Source of the DNA: Kribbella pittospori
Lineage (GTDB): Bacteria; Actinomycetota; Actinomycetes; Propionibacteriales; Kribbellaceae
NCBI RefSeq assembly: GCF_004331465.1
Contig: NZ_SJKB01000008.1
Span: 1 to 64,000 of the forward strand
DNA: 64,000 nt
Reading direction: 5' to 3'
The position numbers and the translations under genes are program-made. Of this stretch, positions 18,502 to 27,631 are shown one piece after another (position 1 is the stretch's first letter; each line of letters begins with the position of its first letter). The notes beneath the pieces are model-generated. The model saw only the letters and a list, made by a program, of their open reading frames with translations. It was not told the origin of the DNA and searched no databases.

Positions 18502-19359
18502 GGTCCTGCCGGCGTCGCGGGCTGCGTTGATGGAGCGGGTGAGGGTGTCCTTCAAGGCTGTGGCTTCGTCGGCGAAGCCTTGGACTACTGAGGTGTCGCC
18601 GGCTGGTTCGGTGCGGGCCAGGAGTTCGATGTAGCGGTCGCCGTCTTCCAGGGCGGCCTCGGCGCGGAGGGCGGCGTCGGCAGAGCGGACGCGGTCGGCG
18701 TACCGGTCGAGCAGATCGACCTTGCGCTTGATCGCCTCCACCGACAACGAGAGCGCCCGGCGCTGCGGCCCGAGGACGGCCTCCAGCTCAGCCGTCGCCA
18801 TCCCGCGGGCGACCTCACACTGCCGAGCGCGCAGTACGGTCTGCTCGCGCAACACCTGAGCGATGTCCCACAACTGCTCCGGCAACACCAGCTCGTTCTT
18901 CACGTCATCGAGCAACCCACGCTGCGTAACCGTTGCCTCAAGCACCGTTTTGACCGCGCGCTGCGCCCGCCCGAGCAACCGGCTCGCATCGTCGTCGAAG
19001 TCGTCCGGCAGCAGGTACTTCCGATGCTGCAACCGCACCGCCTTGTGCCCGCGATCCTCCACCGCCGACTTCACGAAGACACCGCCGGTCACGAGTACGG
19101 CGACCCCGGCCAGCGCGACGGCACCCCACGCCGCCACCGCCGTCGGCAGGAAGCCGGCCATGAAGATCAGCGCGAGGATCCAGCCGCCGACACACACAGC
19201 GATCCAGACCAACAGCGTGCCGAAGGTGTTGCCGGGCGCAACCGACCAGGACGTCTCCCGCTTCGGGCGCGGTGCGTCGGCCGGGACGAACAGCTCGGGC
19301 CGGTGCTCGTACAGACGCCGTACGCCCTCGGGCACGTCAGGCGCGAACACAGGCTCCAC
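18484..19359 (-). CDS. hypothetical membrane protein with coiled coil
   Basis: 291 residues with no recognised domain. A ~50-residue cytoplasmic start (P-E-G-V-R-R-L-Y-E-H-R-P-E-L-F) is followed by two adjacent membrane helices (about residues 55-100), and then a long charged helical region rich in A/E/L/R heptads to the C-terminus. The GTG at 19359 is chosen because GGGAGGTGG lies just before it. Its convergent overlap with the epimerase gene is 18 nt. It may be a membrane-anchored scaffold; no function can be assigned. Confidence 0.7.
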   Translation of the reverse strand: MEPVFAPDVPEGVRRLYEHRPELFVPADAPRPKRETSWSVAPGNTFGTLLVWIAVCVGGWILALIFMAGFLPTAVAAWGAVALAGVAVLVTGGVFVKSAVEDRGHKAVRLQHRKYLLPDDFDDDASRLLGRAQRAVKTVLEATVTQRGLLDDVKNELVLPEQLWDIAQVLREQTVLRARQCEVARGMATAELEAVLGPQRRALSLSVEAIKRKVDLLDRYADRVRSADAALRAEAALEDGDRYIELLARTEPAGDTSVVQGFADEATALKDTLTRSINAARDAGRTLALPE

Positions 19360-19394
19360 CGGCCACCTCCCGCAGACCTCAACACTGTCAGCAC

Positions 19395-20330
19395 TCAGCG
19401 TAGCCGGGTGAGAGTCTTTTCCAGACCGTCCAGGACGAGGTCGAGACCGAACTCGAACAGCCGGTCCAGGTCGTAGTCGAACTCGAAGTCGTCCGCGAGC
19501 AACTCGCGGAACGCGGTCAGGTTCCCCGCGCTGATCAGTGCTGCCAGCTGATCGCCCTGCCGGTCGGCCCACTCGTCCGCGGTCAGCCCGGTGTCCTGTT
19601 CGGCGTACGCCTCGGTCTCCATCGCCAGCGCGACACCACGAACGAACGCAAACACACTGATCGCGGCGTACAACGCGTTGCTCTTGTCCACGCCGAATCC
19701 GCTCACCGCCCGCAGGACGGCGTCGGTGTGCGGGAGAAGGTTCGGGACCAACTGCGGCCGGCCGAGACTGATCGCACTCGCCAGCCAGAGATGCCGCCGG
19801 TACGCCGCCCACTGCAGCCGCGCGACGACAGCGATCCCGTCCCGCCAGTTCGCCGACGGCTCGGCCGGAAGCGGGAACTCCGCCATCGCGGTGTCGACCA
19901 TCTGCAGCACCAGCGCGTCCTTGCCACCGACGTACCGGTACAGCGCCATCGTCGACACCCCGAGCTCGGCCGCGATCCGCCGCATCGACAGCGCCGCCAA
20001 CCCTTCGGCATCCGCGATCGCGATCCCCATCCGCACGACCTCGTCGCGATTCAGATCCAGCACCGGCCGTTCGGGCACGGCTGTCTGCGCGGCCCGGTCC
20101 TGACGACGGACGGCTCGAGGAGGACCGACGACCGTACCCACACCCGGCCGAACGTGGACCACGCGATCCTGCTGGAGCACCTGCAACGCCTTCGTCGCCG
20201 TCGCCATCGCGACACCGAACTCCCGGACCACGGCCCGCGTCGACGGCGCCCGCTCCCCCGGCACCAGCTCGCCCGCCTCGATCCGCCGCCGGATCTCGGC
20301 CGCGATCCGCTGGTACGGCGCCTCGTCCAT
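19395..20330 (-). CDS. GntR-TetR chimeric transcriptional regulator
   Basis: 311 residues. The first ~70 form a GntR winged helix (Y-Q-R-I-A-A-E-I-R-R-R-I-E-A-G-E-L, P-S-T-R-A-V-V-R-E-F-G). After a linker, a TetR helix-turn-helix (A-L-S-M-R-R-I-A-A-E-L-G-V-S-T-M-A-L-Y-R-Y-V) and a TetR C-terminal ligand domain fill the rest. Such double-headed proteins occur in actinomycetes, where the TetR half senses the ligand. The ATG at 20330 has AGGAGG upstream. It is divergent from a broken FecCD permease gene, its probable former target. Confidence 0.85.
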   Translation of the reverse strand: MDEAPYQRIAAEIRRRIEAGELVPGERAPSTRAVVREFGVAMATATKALQVLQQDRVVHVRPGVGTVVGPPRAVRRQDRAAQTAVPERPVLDLNRDEVVRMGIAIADAEGLAALSMRRIAAELGVSTMALYRYVGGKDALVLQMVDTAMAEFPLPAEPSANWRDGIAVVARLQWAAYRRHLWLASAISLGRPQLVPNLLPHTDAVLRAVSGFGVDKSNALYAAISVFAFVRGVALAMETEAYAEQDTGLTADEWADRQGDQLAALISAGNLTAFRELLADDFEFDYDLDRLFEFGLDLVLDGLEKTLTRLR

Positions 20331-20350
20331 CAAGCCTCCTGAGCTAGAGC

Positions 20351-21065
20351 GTGTACAGCGTACGCGCACTACCCAGCCGCACCGGCGACGCCTTCCTCCG
20401 CACCGGCGACGTCGTCAACTGGATCAACGGACGCTCCGGTCGAGCCATCACCTACGTCCTCGACCAGCGCTTTCCCCGAGTGCTGTCCGCCGTACTGTGC
20501 GGAGCGGCGCTCGCCATCGCGGATACGACGGTGCAGGCGGTGTGCCGCAACCCGCTGGCCGAACCCGGCATCCTGGGGACCACCGGTGGGCGCCGGCGTC
20601 GGTGCGATCGCCACGCTGATCCTCTTGCCGTCAGCAAGCATCTGGCTGCTGTCCGGCGTCGCCGCAATCGCTGCCCTTACCACGTTCACGCTGGTCTACC
20701 TGGTGTCGTTGCGCGGTGGACTGAGTTCGGACCGGCTGGTCCTGATCGGCGTCGGCGTCTCGTCCGGAGCGACCGCGATCATCACCCTGCTGATCGTCGC
20801 CACCGACCCCTGGAACCTCAGCCTCGCGATGACGTGGCTGTCCGGCAGCACCTACGGACGGACCCTGCCGCAGGTGGCACCGGTCGCGATCGCGCTGCTC
20901 ATCTGCACCCCGCTGCTGCTCGGCGCGATCCTGGTCAGCCTCGCGGACAGCCTCGGCCGGACCCTGCTGGCTCCGGCCCAGATCCCGGCCGGCCTGCTCA
21001 CCGCGCTGATCGGAGCGCCGTACTTCGTCTACCTGCTCTGGCGGACCCGCACTCCGGCCCGGTAA
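20351..21065 (+). pseudogene. FecCD-type siderophore ABC permease, frameshifted and internally deleted
   Basis: Two reading frames together give a damaged FecCD permease. The first (20351 to about 20590) contains P-R-V-L-S-A-V-L-C-G-A-A-L-A-I-A and Q-A-V-C-R-N-P-L-A-E-P-G-I-L-G-T-T-G-G; the second (from 20586) continues the same family at G-A-G-V-G-A-I-A and ends with L-A-P-A-Q-I-P-A-G-L-L-T-A-L-I-G-A-P-Y-F-V-Y-L-L-W-R. A single shift near 20590 separates them. About 60 residues of membrane core are missing before the last block, and the true N-terminus is absent. It cannot make a functional transporter. No partner ATPase or binding protein gene is adjacent. Confidence 0.85.
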
Positions 21066-21075
21066 TCGGGGCTCG

Positions 21076-21690
21076 ATGGACCTCGCGGTTCGTGTCAAGA
21101 TGGGCGTCATGCTGCGCGAACTGCACCTCACCGGCAACCCGGCCGCGGACAAACTGCTGAACGACGACCCGTTCGCCCTGCTGACCGGGATGCTCCTGGA
21201 CCAGCAGTACCCGATGGAGCACGCGTTCTCCGGCCCGCAGAAGATCGCCGACCGGATGGACGGTTTCGATCTGCACAAGATCGCCGCCACCGACCTCGAC
21301 ACCTTCGTCGAACTCTGTGTCACCCCGCCGGCCATCCACCGGTACGGCGGCTCGATGGCCCGGCGCGTGCACGCGCTCGCCCAGCACATCATCGACAACT
21401 ACGGCGGCGAGACGGCGGGGATCTGGACCTCCGGCCGGCCCAAGCCCGACGGCCTCGAGGTGCTCAAGCGGTTGAAGGCGCTGCCCGGCTTCGGCGAGCA
21501 GAAGGCCAAGATCTTCCTCGCGCTCCTCGGCAAGCAGCGCGGCGTCGAGCCCAAGGGCTGGCGCGAGGCGGCCGGCGCGTACGGCGACCGCGGCGCCCGC
21601 CGCTCGATCGCCGACGTCACCGACGCCGAGTCCCTGCTCGAGGTCCGCTCCTTCAAGAAGGCCGCCAAGGCCGCCGCCAAAGCGGGCTGA
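21076..21690 (+). CDS. HhH-GPD family DNA glycosylase-like protein
   Basis: 204 residues. L-L-T-G-M-L-L-D-Q-Q-Y-P-M-E-H-A-F is the helix that opens the HhH-GPD fold, and L-P-G-F-G-E-Q-K-A-K-I-F is the helix-hairpin-helix. There is no Fe-S cluster Cys set, and the usual catalytic Lys/Asp positions are not obvious. It belongs to the actinobacterial HhH-GPD group of unknown lesion specificity (TIGR03252-like). The ATG at 21076 is given; the ATG at 21109 (M-L-R-E-L-H-L-T-G) may be the real start. Confidence 0.8.
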   Translation: MDLAVRVKMGVMLRELHLTGNPAADKLLNDDPFALLTGMLLDQQYPMEHAFSGPQKIADRMDGFDLHKIAATDLDTFVELCVTPPAIHRYGGSMARRVHALAQHIIDNYGGETAGIWTSGRPKPDGLEVLKRLKALPGFGEQKAKIFLALLGKQRGVEPKGWREAAGAYGDRGARRSIADVTDAESLLEVRSFKKAAKAAAKAG

Positions 21691-21807
21691 CCACCTCGCC
21701 GGGAGCGCCCGCCGCCGCGCGGGTTGTCCCTTGCGCCCCACGAGGTCCCTGCCGAAACAGGTTCGTCCCGCCTATGCTCGCCTGGGCAGGCAACGGGAGG
21801 AGCACGG

Positions 21808-22398
21808 ATGGACATCCGGGATCTGGATCGGCGGGCCGGCGCAGTTCTGGGCGAGGTGGTGATGCAGATCCGCCCGGAGCACATGTGGTTCCCGACGCCC
21901 TGCCCGGACTGGACCGTCCGCGGCCTGCTCCGTCACATCGTCAGCGAGAACGAGGGCTTCGCGGCCGCGGCCCTGAACGGCTCGGCTCCGGTCCAGGCCT
22001 GGAACGGCGGGCGGCTCGGCGACAACCCGGCCGGTGCGTACCGGCGGTCGAACGTCGGGGTGGCGGACGCCTTCGCCGACGGCGGGGCGCTGGATCGGCT
22101 GATGGAGGTCCGCGAGTTCGGCTCGTTTCCGCGCCGGATCGCGCTGACCTTCCACCAACTCGACTGCGTCGTCCACGCCTGGGACCTGGCCAAGGCCATT
22201 GACGTGCCGTACGATCCGCCGCCGGACATGGTCGAGATGGCGCTCGGCCTGGCCCGCCGGATCCCCGACACCGACGTCGCCCGCGGCCCGGGTCTCGCCT
22301 TCGAGCGCAGCGTCAAGGTCCCGGGCGACGCCTCCGACCTCGACCAGCTACTCGGCCTCCTCGGCCGCAATCCCGACTGGATCTCCCCCTTCGACTGA
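21808..22398 (+). CDS. TIGR03086-type metal-binding protein (DinB/maleylpyruvate isomerase-like)
   Basis: 196 residues. W-F-P-T-P-C-P-D-W-T-V-R-G-L-L-R-H-I-V is the start of the mycothiol-dependent four-helix fold with its first metal His. A second His pair lies in H-Q-L-D-C-V-V-H-A-W-D-L. Such proteins use a divalent metal and bacillithiol or mycothiol, and the actinobacterial members have no known substrate. The ATG at 21808 follows GGGAGGAG. The last 51 nt overlap the 3' end of the convergent monooxygenase gene. Confidence 0.8.
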   Translation: MDIRDLDRRAGAVLGEVVMQIRPEHMWFPTPCPDWTVRGLLRHIVSENEGFAAAALNGSAPVQAWNGGRLGDNPAGAYRRSNVGVADAFADGGALDRLMEVREFGSFPRRIALTFHQLDCVVHAWDLAKAIDVPYDPPPDMVEMALGLARRIPDTDVARGPGLAFERSVKVPGDASDLDQLLGLLGRNPDWISPFD

Positions 22399-23586
22399 AT
22401 AGTCGGGCAGCTCGATCGCGTCGGGCTTGGCGACGGCCAGCTTCGCCAGCAGGCCGGCGAACAGCCGGGACATCGTCAGCCGGATCGAGGCGTCCCGCAG
22501 CCGGATCCCGAGGGCAGTCATCGGCATCGCCATCGTGATTCCGCCGGGCGGCAGTTCCATCCGCTGGTCGACGTACGCCTGCATCCGGGACTGGTACGCC
22601 GGGAACGCGCGAGCGTGATCACCGTCCGCGACGGCGAGTTCGCCGGCCAGGACGTACGCGCCGACGAGTGACAGCGCGGTCCCGTGCCCGGCGAGCGGCG
22701 AACCGCAGTACCCGGCGTCCCCGACGAGAACCACCCGGCCGCGTGACCACTGCGGTACGACGACCCGGCTGGTGCTGTCGAAGTAGAAGTCGTCCGCGTC
22801 GCGCAGTCCGGCCAGGATGCGCTCGGTGTGCCAGCCGAGACCGCCGAACCGCTCCGCCAGCAGAGCCTTCTGCGCGTCGACATCACGCCGGTCGTAGCTG
22901 ATCACCGGCGAACGGAAGCTCAGCAGGGCCTTCGCGACGCCCGGATCGTGGTCGGGCCGCAGCCCGACCCAGCGCCCGCCGGGTGCGGAGTAGATCTTCA
23001 TCCAATGGTTCAGCGGCTCCGGCGCCTCGACGGTGAAGAACGACGTGTAGCCGCCGAGGTGCTGCACGAACTCCTCCTCGGGCCCGAACGCGAGCCGGCG
23101 GACTCGCGAGTGCACCCCATCGGCCCCGACGACCAGATCGAACCGTCGCCGCGTGCCGCTCGTGAAGGTAGCGAGTACGCCGGTCGCGTCCTCGCCGAGT
23201 GCCGCGATCGAGTCGCCATACAGGTACTCGACGTTGTCGACAGTCGCGTCGTACAGGATCTGGGCCAGGTCGCCGCGGAGGATCTCTATGTCGGCAACGG
23301 GTCCGGCGCCGTCGAGCAGGTCGGCCGGCATCGCCGCCGCCGTGCGCCCGGTGGCCCGGACGTACTCGAGACCGCGTTCGTGCAGCTGACGTGCCTCAAC
23401 TGCCGGCATCAGGCCCATCCGCTCGGCGACGACCTTGGAGATCCCGCGGAGGTCCACGGTCTGCCCGCCGGGCCGCGGACCCGGCGCGATCTCGACGATC
23501 GTCGGCGTGAATCCCTGCCGGTGCAGCCAGTACGCCAGCGCCGGGCCTGCGATCCCAGCACCGGAGATCAGCACAGTCTTGGTCAT
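22348..23586 (-). CDS. FAD-dependent monooxygenase (PHBH fold)
   Basis: 412 residues: G-A-G-I-A-G-P-A-L-A-Y-W-L at residues 9-21 binds FAD, D-L-V-V-G-A-D-G-V-H-S-R-V-R in the middle is the family's DG motif, and G-R-V-V-L-V-G-D-A-G-Y-C-G-S-P-L-A-G is the GD motif. Hydroxylation of an aromatic or polyketide substrate with NAD(P)H is typical of the class. The ATG at 23586 has GGTGG upstream. An inverted-repeat cluster (23608-23695) lies in its promoter region. Confidence 0.85.
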   Translation of the reverse strand: MTKTVLISGAGIAGPALAYWLHRQGFTPTIVEIAPGPRPGGQTVDLRGISKVVAERMGLMPAVEARQLHERGLEYVRATGRTAAAMPADLLDGAGPVADIEILRGDLAQILYDATVDNVEYLYGDSIAALGEDATGVLATFTSGTRRRFDLVVGADGVHSRVRRLAFGPEEEFVQHLGGYTSFFTVEAPEPLNHWMKIYSAPGGRWVGLRPDHDPGVAKALLSFRSPVISYDRRDVDAQKALLAERFGGLGWHTERILAGLRDADDFYFDSTSRVVVPQWSRGRVVLVGDAGYCGSPLAGHGTALSLVGAYVLAGELAVADGDHARAFPAYQSRMQAYVDQRMELPPGGITMAMPMTALGIRLRDASIRLTMSRLFAGLLAKLAVAKPDAIELPDYSVEGGDPVGIAAEEAE

Positions 23587-23607
23587 CTCGTCCACCCTCT
23601 CGTTGGC

Positions 23608-23695
23608 TAGTGCGCGTACGCCGTACACAGTGCACTGGGTTGAACCGCCTGGGCCAGCGCGCACTAGGGCACTCGGGGGTGGCGCCCTAGTGCGC
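23608..23695. promoter_or_regulatory. three-armed inverted-repeat cluster upstream of monooxygenase gene
   Basis: The decamer CTAGTGCGCG (23608-23617) recurs inverted as CGCGCACTAG (23658-23667). GCGCACTAGGGC (23659-23670) also pairs perfectly with GCCCTAGTGCGC (23684-23695), so the middle arm can pair with either neighbour. A separate perfect palindrome CAGTGCACTG lies at 23628-23637. Three copies of a CTAGTGCGC half-site suggest operators of a dimeric repressor or a switchable RNA hairpin in the leader of the monooxygenase gene. Confidence 0.6.
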
Positions 23696-23854
23696 CGTCA
23701 CACTCGCCGTCGCATCTAGATAAGGGCCCCAGGCAACTAGTTGGTTGAGTGCGTGACCAACATTCTTCGGCTCGTGGTGAACCGATCCTGCAGAGCGCAC
23801 GTGTTCCGCCGTGACACAGACAGACAACAAACGCCTTACGGTTCGGAGGATCTG

Positions 23855-24817
23855 ATGAAGAAGCACCTCGCCGCGACGTTGACCGCCCTTGCTGCCGTCG
23901 TGTCGCTGTCGGCCTGCGAGTCGCCGATCTACGGCGCGTTCACGGACGACAAGCCCTCGGCCGGCAGCACGTCGACCACCCAAGAACCCCAGCAGAACAA
24001 CCAGAAACCGGCAAATGGTGCCCAAGGCATCAGCCAGGACGGCGACCAGGAACAGAAGGTGCTGAAGGTCTCGCAGGTACTGGGACTGACGCCCATCGTG
24101 ACCAGTGCGACCGGGCGGACCGTGTACAGGTTCGACAACGACTCGGCGAATCCGTCGCAGTCCAACTGCGGCGGCGACTGCCTGAAGTCGTGGGAGCCGG
24201 TGCTGGCAGGGTCCGGTGTGGTGGTTGAAGGCGGCGGCATCGACGAGCGTCTGTTCGGCACGCTCGACCGCCCGGAAGGCCAGCAGGTCACGCTGAAAGG
24301 CTGGCCGCTGTACTACTTCAAGAACGACCTGAGGCTGGGCGAGCTCGCCGGTCAAGGACTGCGCGGACTCTGGTTCGCGGTCAACCCCGAGGGTGGCAAG
24401 GCGAAGTCGACCAAGCCGACCGAGACGACCGCGCCGGTGCAGAAGGATGTGCAGACGTTGACGGTCAACGTGGTCGACGGGTTCATGCCGTTCGTCACCA
24501 ACGAGGCCGGGCGGACGATCTACCGCTTCGACAACGACTCCAACCACCCGTCGCGGACGAGCTGCACGGGTGAGTGCACGAAGAAGTGGGAGCCGGTGCT
24601 GGCGGGCAAGAAGGGCGTCAAGGTCCTGAGCTCGAAGATCAACCGCGCGTCGGTCGGCACGATCGACCGGCCGGAAGGCAAGCAGGTCACGCTGAACGGC
24701 TGGCCGCTGTACTACTTCCACAAGGACAAGAAGCTCGGCCAGACCGCCGGCTACGGCATGGGCAACGTCTGGTTCGCCATCGCGCCCGACGGCAAGAAGG
24801 CCGTGCGCTGTCTCTGA
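23855..24817 (+). CDS. lipoprotein with secreted-repeat (Yx[FWY]xxD) domains
   Basis: 320 residues. The lipobox L-S-A-C (Cys near residue 21) follows a short signal sequence, so the protein is anchored to the outer face of the membrane. Each of two repeats has T-V/I-Y-R-F-D-N-D-S, a C-x3-C pair in S-C/N-C-G/T-G-E/D-C, W-P-L-Y-Y-F-K/H-x-D, and a closing W-F-A. This is the COG4315/DUF family of secreted repeats of unknown function, in some cases linked to redox or heme-related proteins. The ATG at 23855 follows CGGAGG. It is monocistronic, ended by a strong hairpin. Confidence 0.85.
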   Translation: MKKHLAATLTALAAVVSLSACESPIYGAFTDDKPSAGSTSTTQEPQQNNQKPANGAQGISQDGDQEQKVLKVSQVLGLTPIVTSATGRTVYRFDNDSANPSQSNCGGDCLKSWEPVLAGSGVVVEGGGIDERLFGTLDRPEGQQVTLKGWPLYYFKNDLRLGELAGQGLRGLWFAVNPEGGKAKSTKPTETTAPVQKDVQTLTVNVVDGFMPFVTNEAGRTIYRFDNDSNHPSRTSCTGECTKKWEPVLAGKKGVKVLSSKINRASVGTIDRPEGKQVTLNGWPLYYFHKDKKLGQTAGYGMGNVWFAIAPDGKKAVRCL

Positions 24818-24835
24818 CGGCGCACCCCCACAGGT

Positions 24836-24861
24836 GGCCGGACACCACTCGGTGTCCGGCC
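24836..24861. terminator. bidirectional hairpin terminator
   Basis: GGCCGGACACC (24836-24846) and GGTGTCCGGCC (24851-24861) form a perfect 11-bp stem with the loop ACTC. It lies between the convergent lipoprotein and fadH genes, 19 and 17 nt from their stops. Confidence 0.85.
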
Positions 24862-24877
24862 CACTGTCGTGTGTCAC

Positions 24878-26899
24878 CTAGAGGGTGAGGGCGAGGCGGG
24901 TGGCCTGGTCGATGGCACGCTTGGCGTCGAGTTCGACGGCGACGTCGGCGCCACCGATGACGTGGACGGGGCGACCGGTGGCCACGAGCCCCTCGGCCAG
25001 GTCGCGGACCGGCTCCTGACCGGCGCAGACGACGATCGTGTCGACAGCGAGCACGCGAGCCTTCTCGCGTTGCGGGCCGAAGGTCAGGTGAAGACCTTCG
25101 TCGTCGATGCGTTCGTAGTTCACCCCGCGGAGTTGCTCAACCTGCTTGTTCTTCAGAGCTGCGCGGTGGACCCACCCGGTGGTCTTCCCGAGACCCGCAC
25201 CGATCTTCCCGGCCTTGCGCTGCAGCAGATACACCTGTCGCGGTGAGAGCTCCGGCTTCGGCGTGGTCAGTCCGCCGCGCGCGACGGTCGGATCGGCGAC
25301 GCCCCACTCCGACCTCCACGCGTCGAGGTCGAGCGCAGGCGAGGACTCAGTGGTCAGGAACTCGCTGACATCCACCCCGATCCCGCCCGCGCCGATGACC
25401 GCGACTGACGCCCCGACAGGCTTTCCGTCGCGGACGACATCGACGTATGAGAGCACCTTCGGGTGGTCGATGCCGGGGATGGCCGGGACCCGCGGCACGA
25501 CGCCGGTCGCGAGGATGACCTCGTCGAAGCCGGCCAGGTCCTCGACGGTCGCGCGCCGGCCGAGATGCAGCTTCACGCCGGTGAGCTCGATTCGCCGCCG
25601 GTAGTAGCGGATCGTCTCGGCGAACTCCTCCTTGCCAGGGATCCGCCGCGCGATCCCGAACTGCCCACCGATCTCATCATCGGCCTCGAACAGCTCGACC
25701 CGGTGCCCACGCTCGGCCGCCGTCACCGCCGCGGCCAGCCCGGCCGGCCCGGCACCGACGACCGCGATGGCCTTGGTACGACGGGTCGGCAGCAACTGGA
25801 GCTCGGTCTCGCGGGCGGCCCTGGGGTTGACCATGCAGCTCGCCTTCCGCTTGGCGAACACATGGTCCAAGCAGGCCTGATTGCAGGCGATACAGACGTT
25901 GATCTCGTCGGCCCGGTCAGTCGTTGCCTTCAGCACCCACTCCGGGTCGGCCAGGAACGGCCTCGCCATACTGATCAGGTCGGCGTCGCCGCGAGCGAGC
26001 ACCTCTTCAGCGACCTGCGGGAGGTTGATCCGGTTCGAGGTGACCACCGGGATGGTGACGTGCGGCGTGAACGCCGCGGTCACGCTCGTGAAGGCGGCGC
26101 GCGGCACGGAAGTGACGATGGTCGGCACGCGCGCCTCGTGCCAGCCGATGCCGGTGTTGATGATCGACGCACCGGCCGCCTCGATCTCCTTGCCCAGCGC
26201 AACGACCTCGTCCCAGCTCTGGCCGCCTTCGACCAGGTCCGCCATCGACAGCCGGTAGATGATCAGGAAGTCGGCACCGACGCGTTCGCGGGTGCGGCGG
26301 ACGATCTCGACCGCGAGCCGGCGCCGGTTCTCCGGGCTGCCGCCCCACCGATCTGTCCGCTGGTTGGTGCGCTCGGACAGGAACTGGTTGATGAAGTAGC
26401 CCTCGGACCCCATGATCTCGACGCCGTCGTACCCCGCCTCACGGGCCAGCGCCGCACAGTCGACGTACGCCTTGATCTGTCGGCGGACGCCGCGATCGGA
26501 CAGGGCGCGCGGCTTGAAGGGGTTGATCGGTGCTTTGAGTGCGGAGGCGGAGACGCTGAACGGGTGGTACGCATACCGGCCGGCATGGAGGATCTGCAGG
26601 GCGATCCGGCCGCCCTCGGCATGCACGGCGTCAGTGAGGAGGCGATGCTTCCGCGCTTGGCGACGGCTCGTGAGCAGGGAGCCGAACGGGGTGAGCCAGC
26701 CGGTGCGGTTCGGGGCGTAGCCGCCGGTCACCATCAGGCCGACGCCGCCGCGTGCGCGCTCGGCGAAGTACGCCGCCAGTTTCGGCAGGTCCTTCAACCG
26801 GTCCTCGAGGCCGGTGTGCATCGACCCCATGATCACCCGGTTCGGCAGTACGACGTGACCGAGGTCGAGCGGCTCCAGCAGATGCGGATACGCGGTCAT
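24878..26899 (-). CDS. fadH: NADPH-dependent 2,4-dienoyl-CoA reductase-like flavoenzyme
   Basis: 673 residues with the three parts of FadH. An OYE-type TIM barrel (residues 1-~350) has N-R-V-I-M-G-S-M-H, D-G-V-E-I-M-G-S-E-G-Y and N-T-G-I-G-W-H-E. A [4Fe-4S] motif follows (C-I-A-C-N-Q-A-C-L-D then C-M-V-N-P). Then come FAD and NADPH Rossmann domains with V-V-G-A-G-P-A-G-L-A and V-I-G-A-G-G-I-G. FadH completes beta-oxidation of unsaturated fatty acids. Related enzymes act on other enones, so the substrate is not proved. The ATG at 26899 overlaps the PadR stop, so the two genes form an operon. Confidence 0.9.
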   Translation of the reverse strand: MTAYPHLLEPLDLGHVVLPNRVIMGSMHTGLEDRLKDLPKLAAYFAERARGGVGLMVTGGYAPNRTGWLTPFGSLLTSRRQARKHRLLTDAVHAEGGRIALQILHAGRYAYHPFSVSASALKAPINPFKPRALSDRGVRRQIKAYVDCAALAREAGYDGVEIMGSEGYFINQFLSERTNQRTDRWGGSPENRRRLAVEIVRRTRERVGADFLIIYRLSMADLVEGGQSWDEVVALGKEIEAAGASIINTGIGWHEARVPTIVTSVPRAAFTSVTAAFTPHVTIPVVTSNRINLPQVAEEVLARGDADLISMARPFLADPEWVLKATTDRADEINVCIACNQACLDHVFAKRKASCMVNPRAARETELQLLPTRRTKAIAVVGAGPAGLAAAVTAAERGHRVELFEADDEIGGQFGIARRIPGKEEFAETIRYYRRRIELTGVKLHLGRRATVEDLAGFDEVILATGVVPRVPAIPGIDHPKVLSYVDVVRDGKPVGASVAVIGAGGIGVDVSEFLTTESSPALDLDAWRSEWGVADPTVARGGLTTPKPELSPRQVYLLQRKAGKIGAGLGKTTGWVHRAALKNKQVEQLRGVNYERIDDEGLHLTFGPQREKARVLAVDTIVVCAGQEPVRDLAEGLVATGRPVHVIGGADVAVELDAKRAIDQATRLALTL

Positions 26900-27438
26900 G
26901 ACTTGTCCTTCCGCAGTGCGTCGATCACTTCGTCACACCAGGCCACGAACGACTCCTCGGCCCGGATCCCGCCCCGGAGGACCAGGTACTGATGCAGGTC
27001 GCGCCCGTGCAGCTTGGTCGGTTTCGGGAAGTCCCGGTGCTCGATTCCCCGGTACAGCTCGAGCCGGGTCGCATGCTCGGCCCGATGCCGCTCGACCTCC
27101 TGCCGCACCAGGCCCGGCGCAGTGAGTGACGCACCGCGCAGTTTCACGCCCAGACTGTCCCGCAGTACGGCGGGATCGTCCGGCGTCACCAGCCAGCGGG
27201 AGAGCTCGGCGCGACCGGCTGCGGATACGCGGTAGATCTTCTTGTCCGGGCGACCCTCCTGCGCGATCTCGGTGTGCTTCACCCAGCCGGCTTCCTCCAT
27301 CCGGCGCAGCACGCGGTAGATCTGCTGGTGGGTGGCCGGCCAGAAGTACCCGATCGACCGGTCGAACCGCCGGGCCAGTTCGTATCCCGACCCGGCCCGC
27401 TCGGTCAGTGAGACCAGAATCGCGTGCTCCAACGCCAT
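26896..27438 (-). CDS. PadR family transcriptional regulator
   Basis: 180 residues. The winged-helix start A-L-E-H-A-I-L-V-S-L-T-E-R-A-G-S-G-Y-E-L-A is the PadR signature, followed by the Y-F-W-P-A-T-H-Q-Q-I-Y-R-V-L-R-R-M-E-E-A-G-W recognition region and a C-terminal helical dimerisation part. It heads the two-gene operon with fadH (ATGA overlap) and probably controls it. Confidence 0.85.
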   Translation of the reverse strand: MALEHAILVSLTERAGSGYELARRFDRSIGYFWPATHQQIYRVLRRMEEAGWVKHTEIAQEGRPDKKIYRVSAAGRAELSRWLVTPDDPAVLRDSLGVKLRGASLTAPGLVRQEVERHRAEHATRLELYRGIEHRDFPKPTKLHGRDLHQYLVLRGGIRAEESFVAWCDEVIDALRKDKS

Positions 27439-27631
27439 GTCCGGCACCTTACCTATGCAACTCGTTGCAGTGCACCTGGGTGCATGAAAGATCACAGTGC
27501 CGGTTGCACCGGACTGAGGGGAGGAAGAAAGACGGAAGGGGGTAGGGGCAACGTCACAGTCAGGTACCGAACAGGGGTTTCGGGGTTTGGGACAATGGCT
27601 GCAGACGCCAGCTATCGCGGATCGGAGCATC

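Noticed and set aside
25463..26992. A 509-codon frame antisense to fadH
   Set aside because: No domain; fadH on the other strand has all cofactor motifs.
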